Source: CAMLJR01 sp964631955 (GTDB lineage: Bacteria > Pseudomonadota > Gammaproteobacteria > Pseudomonadales > CAMLJR01). From it: DNA of 64,000 nucleotides. The position numbers and the translations under genes were made by a program. This document shows positions 8,971 to 17,359 of this stretch, piece by piece. The notes beneath the pieces are model-generated. The model was not told the DNA's origin and did no database searches. It saw nothing but the letters and a program-made list of their open reading frames with translations. The stretch lies in the NCBI GenBank assembly GCA_964631955.1, contig CAZWBA010000015.1, forward strand, positions 6,853 to 70,852, in the 5' to 3' direction. Every line of letters begins with the position of its first letter. Within the stretch, counting starts at the first letter, position 1.

Positions 8971-10329
8971 TCAGACTTTCTTGATGTCGACGAAAGCGCC
9001 GTCGCGAATCTTGCGCAGCCAGTTGTCGAGTTCTTCCTGATATTTTTTCTCGTGCAGATAATTGCGCGCGACATTGCGGCGGATGTCTTCGGTGACATCC
9101 TGCTTGCGGCGATCTTCGACCATCACGATATGCCAGCCGTAACGCGTTTGAAACGGTTCGCTGATCTGACCGGCTCTGGTGGTGTCCATCGCGTGCTGAA
9201 AGGCGGCGACGAGTTGCCCCGGATTGGTCCAGCCGAGTTCTCCGCCTTCCATCGCCGAACCGATGTCCTCGGAATGCTGGCGGGCGAGTGCGGCAAAATC
9301 GCCGCCCGCGAGCAGGCGCTGACGCAGCTCCGCCGCGAACTGTCGGCATTGTTCGTTGCTGCGTATCGCCGAGGGTTTGAGCAGGATATGGCGTGCTTTC
9401 GTCTGCTCGATGACTTCACCCTTGCCGCGCACTTCCGCGAGTTTGATGATGTGATAACCGCTGGGGCTGCGCACGGGATCGGCGATTTCGCCGGATTTCA
9501 GATTGGTGGTGGCCTCGGCGACCAGGCTCGGGAGTTCCTCGCTATTGTGCCAGCCGAGATCACTGCTCTGGACTTTGACGGGCCCCTGCGCCGATGCGAT
9601 TCGACTGAAATCTTCGCCCGCACGCAACTGCGCGGTTAGCTGCTCGGCAAAGCGTTGCACCGCGGCCGCGTTGTCGCCTTCGCCAACCGGCAGCAAGGCG
9701 TGCTGTACGTGATATTGCGGGGCGGTGGCCTGGCGACCTTCGGCGGAATTCAAAAAGTTTTCGACTTCCTGATCGGTGATCTGCACGCGTTCGCTCACGC
9801 TGCCCTGCTGCACGCGACGTATCAGCATTTCGCGACGCAGCTGTTCGCGCAATTCGTTGTACGGCACGCCTTCCTTCGAAAGCGACTGCGAAAACTGTTC
9901 GAGCGTCATATTGTTCTGGCGCGCGATCTGTTCGAGCTGATCGTTCAGTTCGCTGTCGGGAATACGCACGCCTGCACGTTTTGCGATCTGCAATTGCAGG
10001 CTGTCGAGCACGAGCTGATCGAACACCTGCCGGCGCAGGATATCGGCGGGCGGCGCTTCGCGTTTGGCGCGTTTGATGTTGGCGGTGGCGCGGGTGACGG
10101 CATTTTGCAGTTCGCTGGCCAGAATCACATCGTCGTCGACGATGGCGATGACGCGATCGAGCATTTGCGCCTGCGCGGAATCGTCAGCGGCATCGGTCGC
10201 CTGCGCCAGCGCGGGCGCAGCGACATGCAGCGCCAGCGCCAGCGCCAGTGTACCGAACAGCTTCGTCCAGTGTTTGTAATCAGCCCAGTGCTTGAAATAA
10301 GCCCGGTGTTTGAAATCAATAGCGGTCAC
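8971..10329 (-). CDS. surA: Periplasmic peptidyl-prolyl isomerase chaperone SurA
   Basis: A 452-residue SurA that escorts outer-membrane proteins, including LptD, to the BAM complex. After a hydrophobic signal segment (LFGTLALALALHVAAPALA) comes the N-terminal chaperone domain and two parvulin domains, each containing a GELGW- or SDLGW-type motif and a GYHIIKL / GWHIVMV end. It begins with GTG at 10327-10329, overlapping the lptD stop by 14 nt and preceded by GGGGGT. Oddly, the region before the signal core is built from three copies of an 18-nt repeat (10268-10321), giving three six-residue units containing (F/Y)KH, which makes the signal n-region unusually long. Confidence 0.95.
   Translation of the reverse strand: MTAIDFKHRAYFKHWADYKHWTKLFGTLALALALHVAAPALAQATDAADDSAQAQMLDRVIAIVDDDVILASELQNAVTRATANIKRAKREAPPADILRRQVFDQLVLDSLQLQIAKRAGVRIPDSELNDQLEQIARQNNMTLEQFSQSLSKEGVPYNELREQLRREMLIRRVQQGSVSERVQITDQEVENFLNSAEGRQATAPQYHVQHALLPVGEGDNAAAVQRFAEQLTAQLRAGEDFSRIASAQGPVKVQSSDLGWHNSEELPSLVAEATTNLKSGEIADPVRSPSGYHIIKLAEVRGKGEVIEQTKARHILLKPSAIRSNEQCRQFAAELRQRLLAGGDFAALARQHSEDIGSAMEGGELGWTNPGQLVAAFQHAMDTTRAGQISEPFQTRYGWHIVMVEDRRKQDVTEDIRRNVARNYLHEKKYQEELDNWLRKIRDGAFVDIKKV
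10268..10321 (-). repeat. Three 18-nt tandem repeats in the 5' end of surA
   Basis: Units 10268-10285, 10286-10303 and 10304-10321 are degenerate copies of one 18-nt sequence. On the coding strand they encode the hexapeptides FKHRAY, FKHWAD and YKHWTK just before the signal-peptide core. Confidence 0.8.
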
Positions 10330-12883
10330 GGTACCCCCAGATACTTTCCTGCAGCAGCGAATTCATTTTCTGGCCCAGACCACCGAGCCCTTTCAACTGG
10401 AATTCGATCATGAATGTTTCATCGCGTTCCAATACCGGATCGCCGACGACGTCCAGTTCCTCCGCCAGCGCGGCACGCTGATAAGCGATGCGCACAAACC
10501 AGCAGCAGTCTTCGTATTCGACGCCGACCAGATCTTCGAGTGGCGAGTGCAGATCCAGATCGTAATTAAACCGTGCGAATACACGCCAGCGGCGGTTCAG
10601 CGGAATTGCCGCGGAAGCGTCGACCTGGCGCAGGCCGTTGGCAAGTGTCGATACGGTCGGATCGGTTTCGTGATAGCGATAGGCGGCGTTGAAGATCGCG
10701 CCGTTGCCGGCCCGGTAATGCAGCGATGTGTTGGCCTGTTCGATGCGATTGTTACTCTGATCCCAGAGCGCGTTGGTGGTGGACCACAGCGACGCCGTCG
10801 GCTGCAGCACCACCTGTCCGGCCACGGCCGAGTTGGCCTGGTCGTCGATCGAATCGTTGATGGTTGCGTCGATGCGGCGATCGGCGAAGTAGAAAATCTG
10901 GCCGATGCTGGCACGGCCGAGTTCGATACCGGTTTCATCCCGGATGACGCGCGAGGTGACGCCTACCGCCAGCTGATTGAAATCTTCGAGCCGGTCCTGG
11001 CCGATCAGGCGGCGCGGTTGAAACAGCTGCTGATAGTCGAAGGTGAGGCGATTGGTGTCGAACAGCGGCTGATCGTTCTGCCGTTGATAGGGGCTGTATA
11101 AATAGTAGAGCCGGGGCTCCAGCGTTTGCTGGTAGGTCAATCCGAACAGCGACGCATCGCGCTCGAAAAAGACGCCGGCATCGAGAATGGCCTGCGGCAC
11201 CGAGGCGTGCGGTCTGGTTTCCCCGGGCAGCGCGTCCGGACGATCCAGATCGTAGCCGACATAGCGCAGGCGAAATTCAGGGTTGAAAAAGCTCGACGTC
11301 CAGCGCATGGGAAAGCTGATGCCCGGCTCGATATAGGTGCGCACGCCGGTAATCCACGGGCTGCCGATATCGGTCGTCGAATCCGGATCGGTGTGATCGA
11401 AGCGGGTGATTTCGGTGAACAGCGAATAATCGAGCTTGAAATTGTCGCCGTCCGCGCTGCGCCCCAGCGTGAATTGCGGTGCCCGGCGATAGGGTTCGGC
11501 GACGAGCTCATCGATGATCTGATAGCGCTGGACCTGCAGCGACGAAAACCAGTTGACGTAGCCGAGGTTGATTCCGGCCTGCTGGTTCAGCGCGGTCTGC
11601 CGCTTCACGTTGAGGCTGTTGATGCTGAAATCGCGGAAATAGTCATCGTCGCTGACGCGGTTGTAATCGATGAATGTCGAGAAATAACTGTTCAGGCGGC
11701 CGTTTTCCTGCAGCGCCATCAGCCAGCGATCCTCGCCGGAGGCCTCGTCGCTTTTCAGGCGGGTGCCGCTGGCGACCCAGCTGCTGTAACGATTGAGGTA
11801 GCGCAGCTCGGCTTCGAGCATGGTGCCGTGATTGCTGATGAGCCGGGGTGTCAGCGTGGCGTCGTAATTGGGCGCCAGATTCAGGTAATACGGAATCGCA
11901 AAATCCAGTCCCGACGCGCTTTTCCCCATCACCGGCCAGAGAAAGCCGCTCTGGCGGCGATCGTCGATCGGGAAATTGACATAAGGCGTATAAAAGACGG
12001 GCGTATCGGCGACGCGAATGACGGTGTGCGATGCTTCGCCACGACCGGTTTCGCGATTCAGGCGAATGCGCGTGGAATCCAGTCGCCAGCTTTCGTCATC
12101 GGGCGGGCAGAGCGTGTAGGTCGCCTGGTCGAGCTCGATGACGCTCTCCTTGCGGCGCGTGAGTTTATCCGCAGTGACGCGAATACCCGCTTTGTAATCG
12201 AGCATCCGCGCATCGATGACGTTGCCGAAATTGTTATCCGTGGTCACATCCGCCCTGTTGCCGCTGATCTTCAGATGCGGCTGTCGCACCACCACGTTGC
12301 CGTGCAGATTGACGCGATTGGTGCGGCGATCCATGTCGGCGCTGTCCGCTGTCAGCTGTGTGTTGCCTCGCGTGATCGTCACGCCGCCGTCCATTTTGAC
12401 GACATCACCTTCCCATTCGGCCTGGGCGGCACTGACGCGGGCCGGTACATCCCTGGGCGATTTATCCGCATCCTCCCAGTCGAGCGAAGGTTCGACATAA
12501 AAACCCTCGCAGGCCGGACTCGGTTGGGAACATTGCACACCGGGCAATACGGCGGATGCCTCGACCCAGTCCCAATTCGGTGCAGCGGTGGGCAGGGCCG
12601 GCCTGGCAACCGCGACATCGCTATCGCGGTGAACGGTCGCCGGTTTTTCGACGGGTTTTGCAGCGGGAGCACCTGCGGCGGCGGGTGACGGTGTCTGCGC
12701 CGAACAGGCCCAGCCGCCATCGGCCGACGGTACGCATGACCAGCCTTGCGCATCGGCGCTCTGGGCGGCTCCCGGCAATAACAGAAGGCTGGCCGAAATA
12801 TACACAGTCGGCCGCGACAGATGAGTCAATTGCAGGCTCTCGGGTTTTTTTGTAGTGGATGCGACGACGCGAACGCAGGGCAT
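10316..12883 (-). CDS. lptD: LPS-assembly protein LptD
   Basis: An outer-membrane beta-barrel of about 855 residues that, with LptE, inserts lipopolysaccharide into the outer leaflet. After the signal region there is a Pro/Ala-rich stretch, an OstA-type jelly-roll domain (WEGDVVKMDGGVTITRG onward) and the barrel with the INFPIDDRRQSGFLWP-like plug/hatch segment and a C-terminal amphipathic strand region. Cysteines near the start (GWSCVP, WACSA, VQCSQ) and the CCW pair near the end fit the disulfide pattern of LptD. I prefer ATG at 12881-12883 (MPCVRVV) over an ATG 42 nt upstream. It is divergent from amgK with only about 96 nt between them. Confidence 0.94.
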   Translation of the reverse strand: MPCVRVVASTTKKPESLQLTHLSRPTVYISASLLLLPGAAQSADAQGWSCVPSADGGWACSAQTPSPAAAGAPAAKPVEKPATVHRDSDVAVARPALPTAAPNWDWVEASAVLPGVQCSQPSPACEGFYVEPSLDWEDADKSPRDVPARVSAAQAEWEGDVVKMDGGVTITRGNTQLTADSADMDRRTNRVNLHGNVVVRQPHLKISGNRADVTTDNNFGNVIDARMLDYKAGIRVTADKLTRRKESVIELDQATYTLCPPDDESWRLDSTRIRLNRETGRGEASHTVIRVADTPVFYTPYVNFPIDDRRQSGFLWPVMGKSASGLDFAIPYYLNLAPNYDATLTPRLISNHGTMLEAELRYLNRYSSWVASGTRLKSDEASGEDRWLMALQENGRLNSYFSTFIDYNRVSDDDYFRDFSINSLNVKRQTALNQQAGINLGYVNWFSSLQVQRYQIIDELVAEPYRRAPQFTLGRSADGDNFKLDYSLFTEITRFDHTDPDSTTDIGSPWITGVRTYIEPGISFPMRWTSSFFNPEFRLRYVGYDLDRPDALPGETRPHASVPQAILDAGVFFERDASLFGLTYQQTLEPRLYYLYSPYQRQNDQPLFDTNRLTFDYQQLFQPRRLIGQDRLEDFNQLAVGVTSRVIRDETGIELGRASIGQIFYFADRRIDATINDSIDDQANSAVAGQVVLQPTASLWSTTNALWDQSNNRIEQANTSLHYRAGNGAIFNAAYRYHETDPTVSTLANGLRQVDASAAIPLNRRWRVFARFNYDLDLHSPLEDLVGVEYEDCCWFVRIAYQRAALAEELDVVGDPVLERDETFMIEFQLKGLGGLGQKMNSLLQESIWGYRDRY

Positions 12884-12979
12884 CGATTTTTGCCGGAGTT
12901 TGCGCGAGCGTGGATAATAAAGCATTCGTGCCCGATCGCCAAAGCGATCACACTCTCACCTTCTGCGACGCCATCATCT

Positions 12980-13975
12980 ATGAACGAGTTACAGCACTGG
13001 ATCGCCGCACAGTTTCGCTGCGATGCGCGCGACATTGTTTTTCAGCCCGCCAGCGCCGATGCGAGTTTTCGTCGCTATTACCGGATCAGCCTGAACGGTG
13101 AATCGCTGATCGTCATGGATGCGAGCGCCGAGACTTCGAGCTGCGCGCCATTCATCCGAATTGCAAATCTACTGGCGGGCGCCGGTCTGCATGTGCCGCG
13201 AATTATTGCAGCGGCTCCCGAGCGCGGCTGGATGGTGCTCGCCGATCTGGGCACGCAAACCTATCTCGATGTGCTCGACGCCGAAAACGCCGAGCGATTA
13301 TTCGACGCGGCGATCGACGTGCTGATCGCGCAGCAGAAAATTGTCTGTCCCGATGATTTTCCGCAATACGATCGCGCGCTGCTGCAGCGCGAACTCGAAT
13401 TGTTTCCCGACTGGTATCTGCAAAAACATCTGGGCATGAATATCGATGCAAATCTGCGCGCGGAACTCGATACGATTTTCAATTTATTGATCGAGCAGGT
13501 TCTGCAGCAGCCCAAAGTGTTCGTGCATCGCGATTTCATGCCGCGCAATTTGATGATCAGCGAGTCCGTGTTTAACAAATTCCGGCCGGGCGTGCTCGAT
13601 TTTCAGGACGCGGTGTGCGGTCCCATTGCCTACGATCCGATTTGCTTATTCAAAGATGCGTTCATCAGCTGGCCCGAGGCGCGGGTCGAAAACTGGCTGC
13701 GCATTTACTGGCAGCGCGCGCAGCTGGCGGGGCTTCCGGTGCCGGCAACATTCGATGATTTCCATCGCGATTGCGATTTCATTGGCACGCAGCGCCATCT
13801 GAAAGTGATCGGCATTTTTGCGCGCATCTGCCATCGCGACGGCAAGCCGAAATATGTCGGCGATGTGCCGCGCTTTTTCAATTATCTGCGGGGAGCCTGC
13901 GCGCGTCGCCAGGAGTTCGCACCGCTCGCAGCCGTTCTCGATAAATTGAACATCGATCGATTACCCGCACCATGA
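12980..13975 (+). CDS. amgK: N-acetylmuramate / N-acetylglucosamine kinase AmgK
   Basis: A 331-residue aminoglycoside-phosphotransferase-fold kinase. VFVHRDFMPRNLM is the catalytic loop (HxDxxxxN) and VLDFQDAVCGPIAYD the metal-binding DFQDA motif. In Pseudomonas AmgK phosphorylates the anomeric position of MurNAc recovered from cell-wall turnover, bypassing de novo UDP-MurNAc synthesis and affecting fosfomycin tolerance. ATG at 12980-12982 (MNELQHW) was chosen because the upstream in-frame extension would overlap the lptD start and lacks family similarity. It overlaps murU by 4 nt (ATGA). Confidence 0.95.
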   Translation: MNELQHWIAAQFRCDARDIVFQPASADASFRRYYRISLNGESLIVMDASAETSSCAPFIRIANLLAGAGLHVPRIIAAAPERGWMVLADLGTQTYLDVLDAENAERLFDAAIDVLIAQQKIVCPDDFPQYDRALLQRELELFPDWYLQKHLGMNIDANLRAELDTIFNLLIEQVLQQPKVFVHRDFMPRNLMISESVFNKFRPGVLDFQDAVCGPIAYDPICLFKDAFISWPEARVENWLRIYWQRAQLAGLPVPATFDDFHRDCDFIGTQRHLKVIGIFARICHRDGKPKYVGDVPRFFNYLRGACARRQEFAPLAAVLDKLNIDRLPAP

Positions 13976-14652
13976 AAGCGATGATTCTCGCAGCGGGATT
14001 GGGAACGCGCATGCGCCCGCTCACCGAGCGCACGCCGAAGCCGATGTTGCAGGTCGCCGGCATACCGCTGATCGAACACCATGTGCGCCATTGCGTGCAG
14101 GCGGGCATCACCGACATCGTCATCAACCACGCCTATCTCGGCGAACAGATTGAAAATCATCTCGGCGATGGCCGCCGTTTTGACTGCAGCATTCAATATT
14201 CGCGCGAAGGAGAGCCACTCGATACGGGGGGCGGAATTTTTCGTGCGCTGCCGCTGTTGGGAGGCGCGCCCTTCATCGCCATGAATGCCGACGTGTGGAC
14301 GGATTATCCGCTGGCAAAACTGCGGGATATTGCGCTCGACAAGGATTCGCGGCTCGCGCATCTGGTGATGACGGATAATCCCCCGCAACATCCGCAGGGG
14401 GATTTCTATTTGAATAACGGATTGATTCGCGAAACCGGCGGCAGTGAAAAACTGACATGGACCGGCCTGCGTATCATTCATCCGGCATTGTTTGCCGGCT
14501 GCAGCGATGGCGTGTTTTCGATCGTGCCGCTTTTACGGCAGGCGATGAAAGAAAATAAAGTGAGTGGCGAATATTACGGCGGGCGCTGGTTCGATATCGG
14601 CACACCCGAGCGCCTGCGCGAAATCAACGAACGATTAAATCCCCCTCTTTAA
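13972..14652 (+). CDS. murU: N-acetylmuramate alpha-1-phosphate uridylyltransferase MurU
   Basis: A 226-residue nucleotidyltransferase converting MurNAc-1-phosphate and UTP to UDP-MurNAc. The signature AAGLGTRMRPLTERTPKPML and the MNADVW metal-binding motif are intact, and the C-terminal GRWFDIGTPERL is typical. Translationally coupled to amgK. Its last codons (LNPPL) fall inside the palindromic repeat at 14637-14676, which also encodes the end of the convergent DUF3530 gene. Confidence 0.95.
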   Translation: MKAMILAAGLGTRMRPLTERTPKPMLQVAGIPLIEHHVRHCVQAGITDIVINHAYLGEQIENHLGDGRRFDCSIQYSREGEPLDTGGGIFRALPLLGGAPFIAMNADVWTDYPLAKLRDIALDKDSRLAHLVMTDNPPQHPQGDFYLNNGLIRETGGSEKLTWTGLRIIHPALFAGCSDGVFSIVPLLRQAMKENKVSGEYYGGRWFDIGTPERLREINERLNPPL

Positions 14653-14676
14653 TTAAAGGGGGGCGACGGGGGATTT
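14637..14676. repeat. Palindromic C/G-run repeat at convergent gene ends
   Basis: AAATCCCCC (14637-14645) and GGGGGATTT (14668-14676) are perfect inverted arms around an inner near-palindrome TCTTTAATTAAAG. The repeat contains the stop codons of both murU and the DUF3530 gene. It is probably a bidirectional transcription-stop structure or a dispersed element. Confidence 0.7.
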
Positions 14677-15677
14677 GCATTTTTTTGCAGCCAGCTGCGC
14701 ACTCGCTTGACCATCGCGCTGTGTTGCGGATCGCTGGAATTATTTAACGGCGGCAATTCGAGTCGCGTATAAATGCGCGAGCGTTGATGTAGCACCGCAC
14801 GTCGGCGCGCTTCGGCTTCAGCACGGGCCTGAACATCGTTATCGAGCGTCATATCGAGCGCGGCAATGCCGGTAAGCGGCAGTAATTTCGACAAATCCAT
14901 GTCGATGCCGTCGAGTCGTTGTTGCGGGGCGATCACCACGAGCGCAGTGAGCGGCGCCGTATTGCCGGGCGTTGCCGCCGTTATCAAACGTAAATTTTCC
15001 GCTGCGCGAATGGCGCCGCTACCGAATCCAATCAATACGATATTACGCTGATTTTGATCGGCATAATATTTAATTGCCGCGCTGATGCGCGCCTGTGCCT
15101 GCGCTTCGATAATGGCCGTCGATGCGACCGTCGCAGCAGAGCCCAGTGCCGGAGTTGCCGGCGGCGCTTCCGCGGCCGGTGCAGCATCGGTCGCCGCTGG
15201 CGGTGTTGCAGTTTGAGGTGGTGCCGCGGATTTCTCGCCTTCCGGCATCGGCGCGGGCAATTCGATATTGAGCGTGTCCCAGCTATGCAGCGGCAATTCG
15301 TCGATCAGTGCAGCGGCGGTGAGAGGCCAGCTCGGATGCTGTCCCGAATCGTGCAGAATGATGACGGCACCGCGCGGCTGTCCCGAAAGATCGGGAATAT
15401 GTCGCGCCAGGAATTTATCGTCGCCGGCATCGAGCGTAACGATCTGTTCGGGTGGAATGCGATCGGTGTAAACCGAATTCCTGTCGCCGACGCTACCTGT
15501 CGCTGCGGGTTCGGGTTGAGGTGCGGCCGCAGGTGACTGTTCATTCGCAGGTGATTGTGTATTCGAGGGTGACTGTGTATTCGCAGCGGGTGCATTTTGC
15601 GCGGGTGCCGGATTGGTTTGTGCGATGGCGTTGCCGCACAACCAACCGCATAAGACGAGAATGAGCAGTTTTCCCAT
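14649..15677 (-). CDS. DUF3530 family periplasmic alpha/beta-hydrolase-like protein
   Basis: A 342-residue protein with a cleavable signal peptide (MGKLLILVLCGWLCGNAIA). After a low-complexity Pro/Ala/Ser/Gln region comes a domain with AVIILHDSGQHPSW and later NIVLIGFGSGA, resembling an alpha/beta hydrolase with a GxGxG nucleophile elbow; the elbow residue here is Ser in GFGSGA. The DUF3530 function is unknown. The linker has three six-residue repeats, each containing QSP, from an 18-nt DNA repeat (15532-15585). The C-terminus NPPSPPFN is encoded by the repeat at 14637-14676 and is unlikely to be an ancestral protein end. Confidence 0.8.
   Translation of the reverse strand: MGKLLILVLCGWLCGNAIAQTNPAPAQNAPAANTQSPSNTQSPANEQSPAAAPQPEPAATGSVGDRNSVYTDRIPPEQIVTLDAGDDKFLARHIPDLSGQPRGAVIILHDSGQHPSWPLTAAALIDELPLHSWDTLNIELPAPMPEGEKSAAPPQTATPPAATDAAPAAEAPPATPALGSAATVASTAIIEAQAQARISAAIKYYADQNQRNIVLIGFGSGAIRAAENLRLITAATPGNTAPLTALVVIAPQQRLDGIDMDLSKLLPLTGIAALDMTLDNDVQARAEAEARRRAVLHQRSRIYTRLELPPLNNSSDPQHSAMVKRVRSWLQKNANPPSPPFN
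15532..15585 (-). repeat. Three 18-nt tandem repeats in the DUF3530 linker
   Basis: Units 15532-15549, 15550-15567 and 15568-15585 are near-identical (core GGTGACTGTGTATTCG). On the coding strand each gives a six-residue unit of the form N-x-Q-S-P-x in the region just after the signal peptide. Confidence 0.8.
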
Positions 15678-15758
15678 GAGCCAGTAATTCCTGTCGAAGA
15701 GCGCGCAGCCTGATTAGAATAGCGGTTCTCGCGAATTTCGCTCTATAGGTAAAGGCCA

Positions 15759-16427
15759 ATGACCGATTTCTGGATCGCCCCTTCGATTCTCTCCGCTGAT
15801 TTCGCCCGTCTCGGTGAAGAGGTCGATACGGTGCTCGCCGCCGGTGCCGACATCGTGCATTTCGATGTCATGGACAATCATTACGTGCCGAATCTGACGA
15901 TCGGTCCGATGGTGTGCCAGGCATTGCGCAATTACGGTGTCACGGCGCCGATCGATGTGCATTTGATGGTGAGCCCGGTCGATCAGCTCATCGGCGATTT
16001 CGCGAAAGCCGGCGCATCGTACATCACGTTTCATCCCGATGCGTCGACGCATGTCGATCGTTCGCTGCAATTGATCCGGGACGCCGGTTGCAAGGGCGGA
16101 CTCGTGCTCAATCCGCACGTTGGCATCGAGCCGCTCAAATACGTGCTCGATAAAGTCGACATGATTTTATTGATGTCGGTGAACCCCGGTTTCGGCGGAC
16201 AGAAATTCATTCCATCGACGATCGATAAAATTCGCGAAGTGCGCGCGTTGATCGATGCGAGCGGTTTCGATATCCGCCTCGAAGTCGATGGCGGTATCAG
16301 CGCGAAAAACATTCGCGAAATCGCTGCGGCCGGCGCCGATACGTTTGTTGCCGGCTCGGCGATCTTCAATCAGCCCGATTACAAAGCGGTGATCGATGCG
16401 ATGCGTGCTGAACTCGCGCAGGTTTAA
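15759..16427 (+). CDS. rpe: Ribulose-phosphate 3-epimerase
   Basis: A 222-residue TIM-barrel epimerase interconverting ribulose 5-phosphate and xylulose 5-phosphate. IAPSILSADFARLGEE, the metal-binding HFDVMDNHYVPNLTIG and DVHLMV, and VEVDGGI-type EVDGGISAKNI are all present. It starts the rpe-gph-trp run, the gene order known from Pseudomonas. Confidence 0.97.
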   Translation: MTDFWIAPSILSADFARLGEEVDTVLAAGADIVHFDVMDNHYVPNLTIGPMVCQALRNYGVTAPIDVHLMVSPVDQLIGDFAKAGASYITFHPDASTHVDRSLQLIRDAGCKGGLVLNPHVGIEPLKYVLDKVDMILLMSVNPGFGGQKFIPSTIDKIREVRALIDASGFDIRLEVDGGISAKNIREIAAAGADTFVAGSAIFNQPDYKAVIDAMRAELAQV

Positions 16428-16429
16428 CG

Positions 16430-17119
16430 GTGAGTTGTGCTGTGAATTTCAGGAAATTATTGCGCGAACCTGTCGAAGCCCTGTTGTTCGATCTCGATGG
16501 CACGTTGCTCGCGAGCGCGCCCGATCTCGCCATCGCCATCGATCGCATGCTCACTGAATTGCATTTGCCATCGGCGGGTCTTGAACGCGTTGCGCGATGG
16601 GTCGGCGACGGCGCGCGTCAGCTGGTGATCGAAGCGTTGCAATTCGCGAAAGCGGATATTAATGACACGTCTATCAATAATGCGCTGCAGATTTATCAGC
16701 GTCATTACGGCGAATATCTCAATCGCAGCAGCCATTTATTTCCGGGAGTGCGCGAAGCATTGCAGCATTTTCATGCGCAGGGCATGCGCATGGCGTGCGT
16801 GACGAACAAGGGCGCGCGTTTCACCGAGCCGTTGATCGATCATTTCGGACTGCGCGAATGGCTGCCCGTTGTCGTCAGCGGCGATACCTTGTCGCAGCGA
16901 AAACCCGACCCCGCGCCGTTGCTCGAAGCCTGCCGGCAACTGCAGGTGGCGCCGCAGCGCGCAATCATGATCGGCGATTCGCGCAACGATGTACGTGCTG
17001 CGCGCGCGGCGAATATGCCCGTAATCTGCGTGCGCCATGGTTACAACCACGGCCGGCCGATCGAGGGCGAAAAGCCGGATTTCATCATCGAGTCCTTCTT
17101 CGACCTGATCGCGCCCTGA
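16430..17119 (+). CDS. gph: Phosphoglycolate phosphatase
   Basis: A 229-residue HAD hydrolase that removes 2-phosphoglycolate formed by DNA repair or other side reactions. Motif I LLFDLDGTLLASAPDL, motif II VVSGDTLSQRKPDP and motif III MIGDSRNDVRAAR are intact. The apparent start is GTG at 16430-16432, only 2 nt after the rpe stop; a second in-frame GTG at 16442 is possible. Co-transcription with rpe is clear. Confidence 0.95.
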   Translation: MSCAVNFRKLLREPVEALLFDLDGTLLASAPDLAIAIDRMLTELHLPSAGLERVARWVGDGARQLVIEALQFAKADINDTSINNALQIYQRHYGEYLNRSSHLFPGVREALQHFHAQGMRMACVTNKGARFTEPLIDHFGLREWLPVVVSGDTLSQRKPDPAPLLEACRQLQVAPQRAIMIGDSRNDVRAARAANMPVICVRHGYNHGRPIEGEKPDFIIESFFDLIAP

Positions 17120-17215
17120 CTTTTTCTTTGCCTATACTCCGCGGGTGCCGGTAGAATGCCGGCTCCTCTTTTCCTCCGGCCTTTTCAATTCGGCCTCTTT
17201 CCCGGAGATGCGGCG

Positions 17216-17284
17216 GTGAGCTCAATTGCTCTCGATAAACAGATCGCACTGCATGTGCGTGAGGTAACGCGTTGGCGATGGTAA
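17216..17284 (+). CDS. trpL: Probable trp operon leader peptide (22 codons, ends Trp-Arg-Trp)
   Basis: A 22-codon frame begins with GTG at 17216-17218, eight nt after GGAG at 17204-17207, and ends VTRWRW-stop at 17282-17284. Two Trp codons among the last three in a tiny frame 75 nt upstream of trpE is the layout of transcription-attenuation leaders; attenuation of trpE is reported in Pseudomonas putida. A short hairpin CCTG...CAGG (17309-17325) followed by TCTGTTTGTT could be the attenuator, but it is weak. The Trp codons are seen directly; the regulatory role is inferred. Confidence 0.6.
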   Translation: MSSIALDKQIALHVREVTRWRW

Positions 17285-17308
17285 TTCCCGTCGCAGTTGT
17301 TGCCGTGT

Positions 17309-17335
17309 CCTGTCACAAGACCAGGTCTGTTTGTT
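17309..17335 (+). terminator. Possible trp attenuator hairpin with U-rich tail
   Basis: CCTG (17309-17312) pairs with CAGG (17322-17325), with inner TC/GA pairs possible around a bulge, followed by TCTGTTTGTT. It lies 25 nt after the leader stop and 25 nt before trpE. The stem is short, so this is a tentative call. Confidence 0.35.
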
Positions 17336-17359
17336 AACCGTTTCTTCGAGGATATCAGC

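Noticed and set aside
11126..12688. A 520-codon plus-strand frame inside lptD
   Set aside because: Antisense shadow of lptD with no ribosome site or domain; same cause as above.
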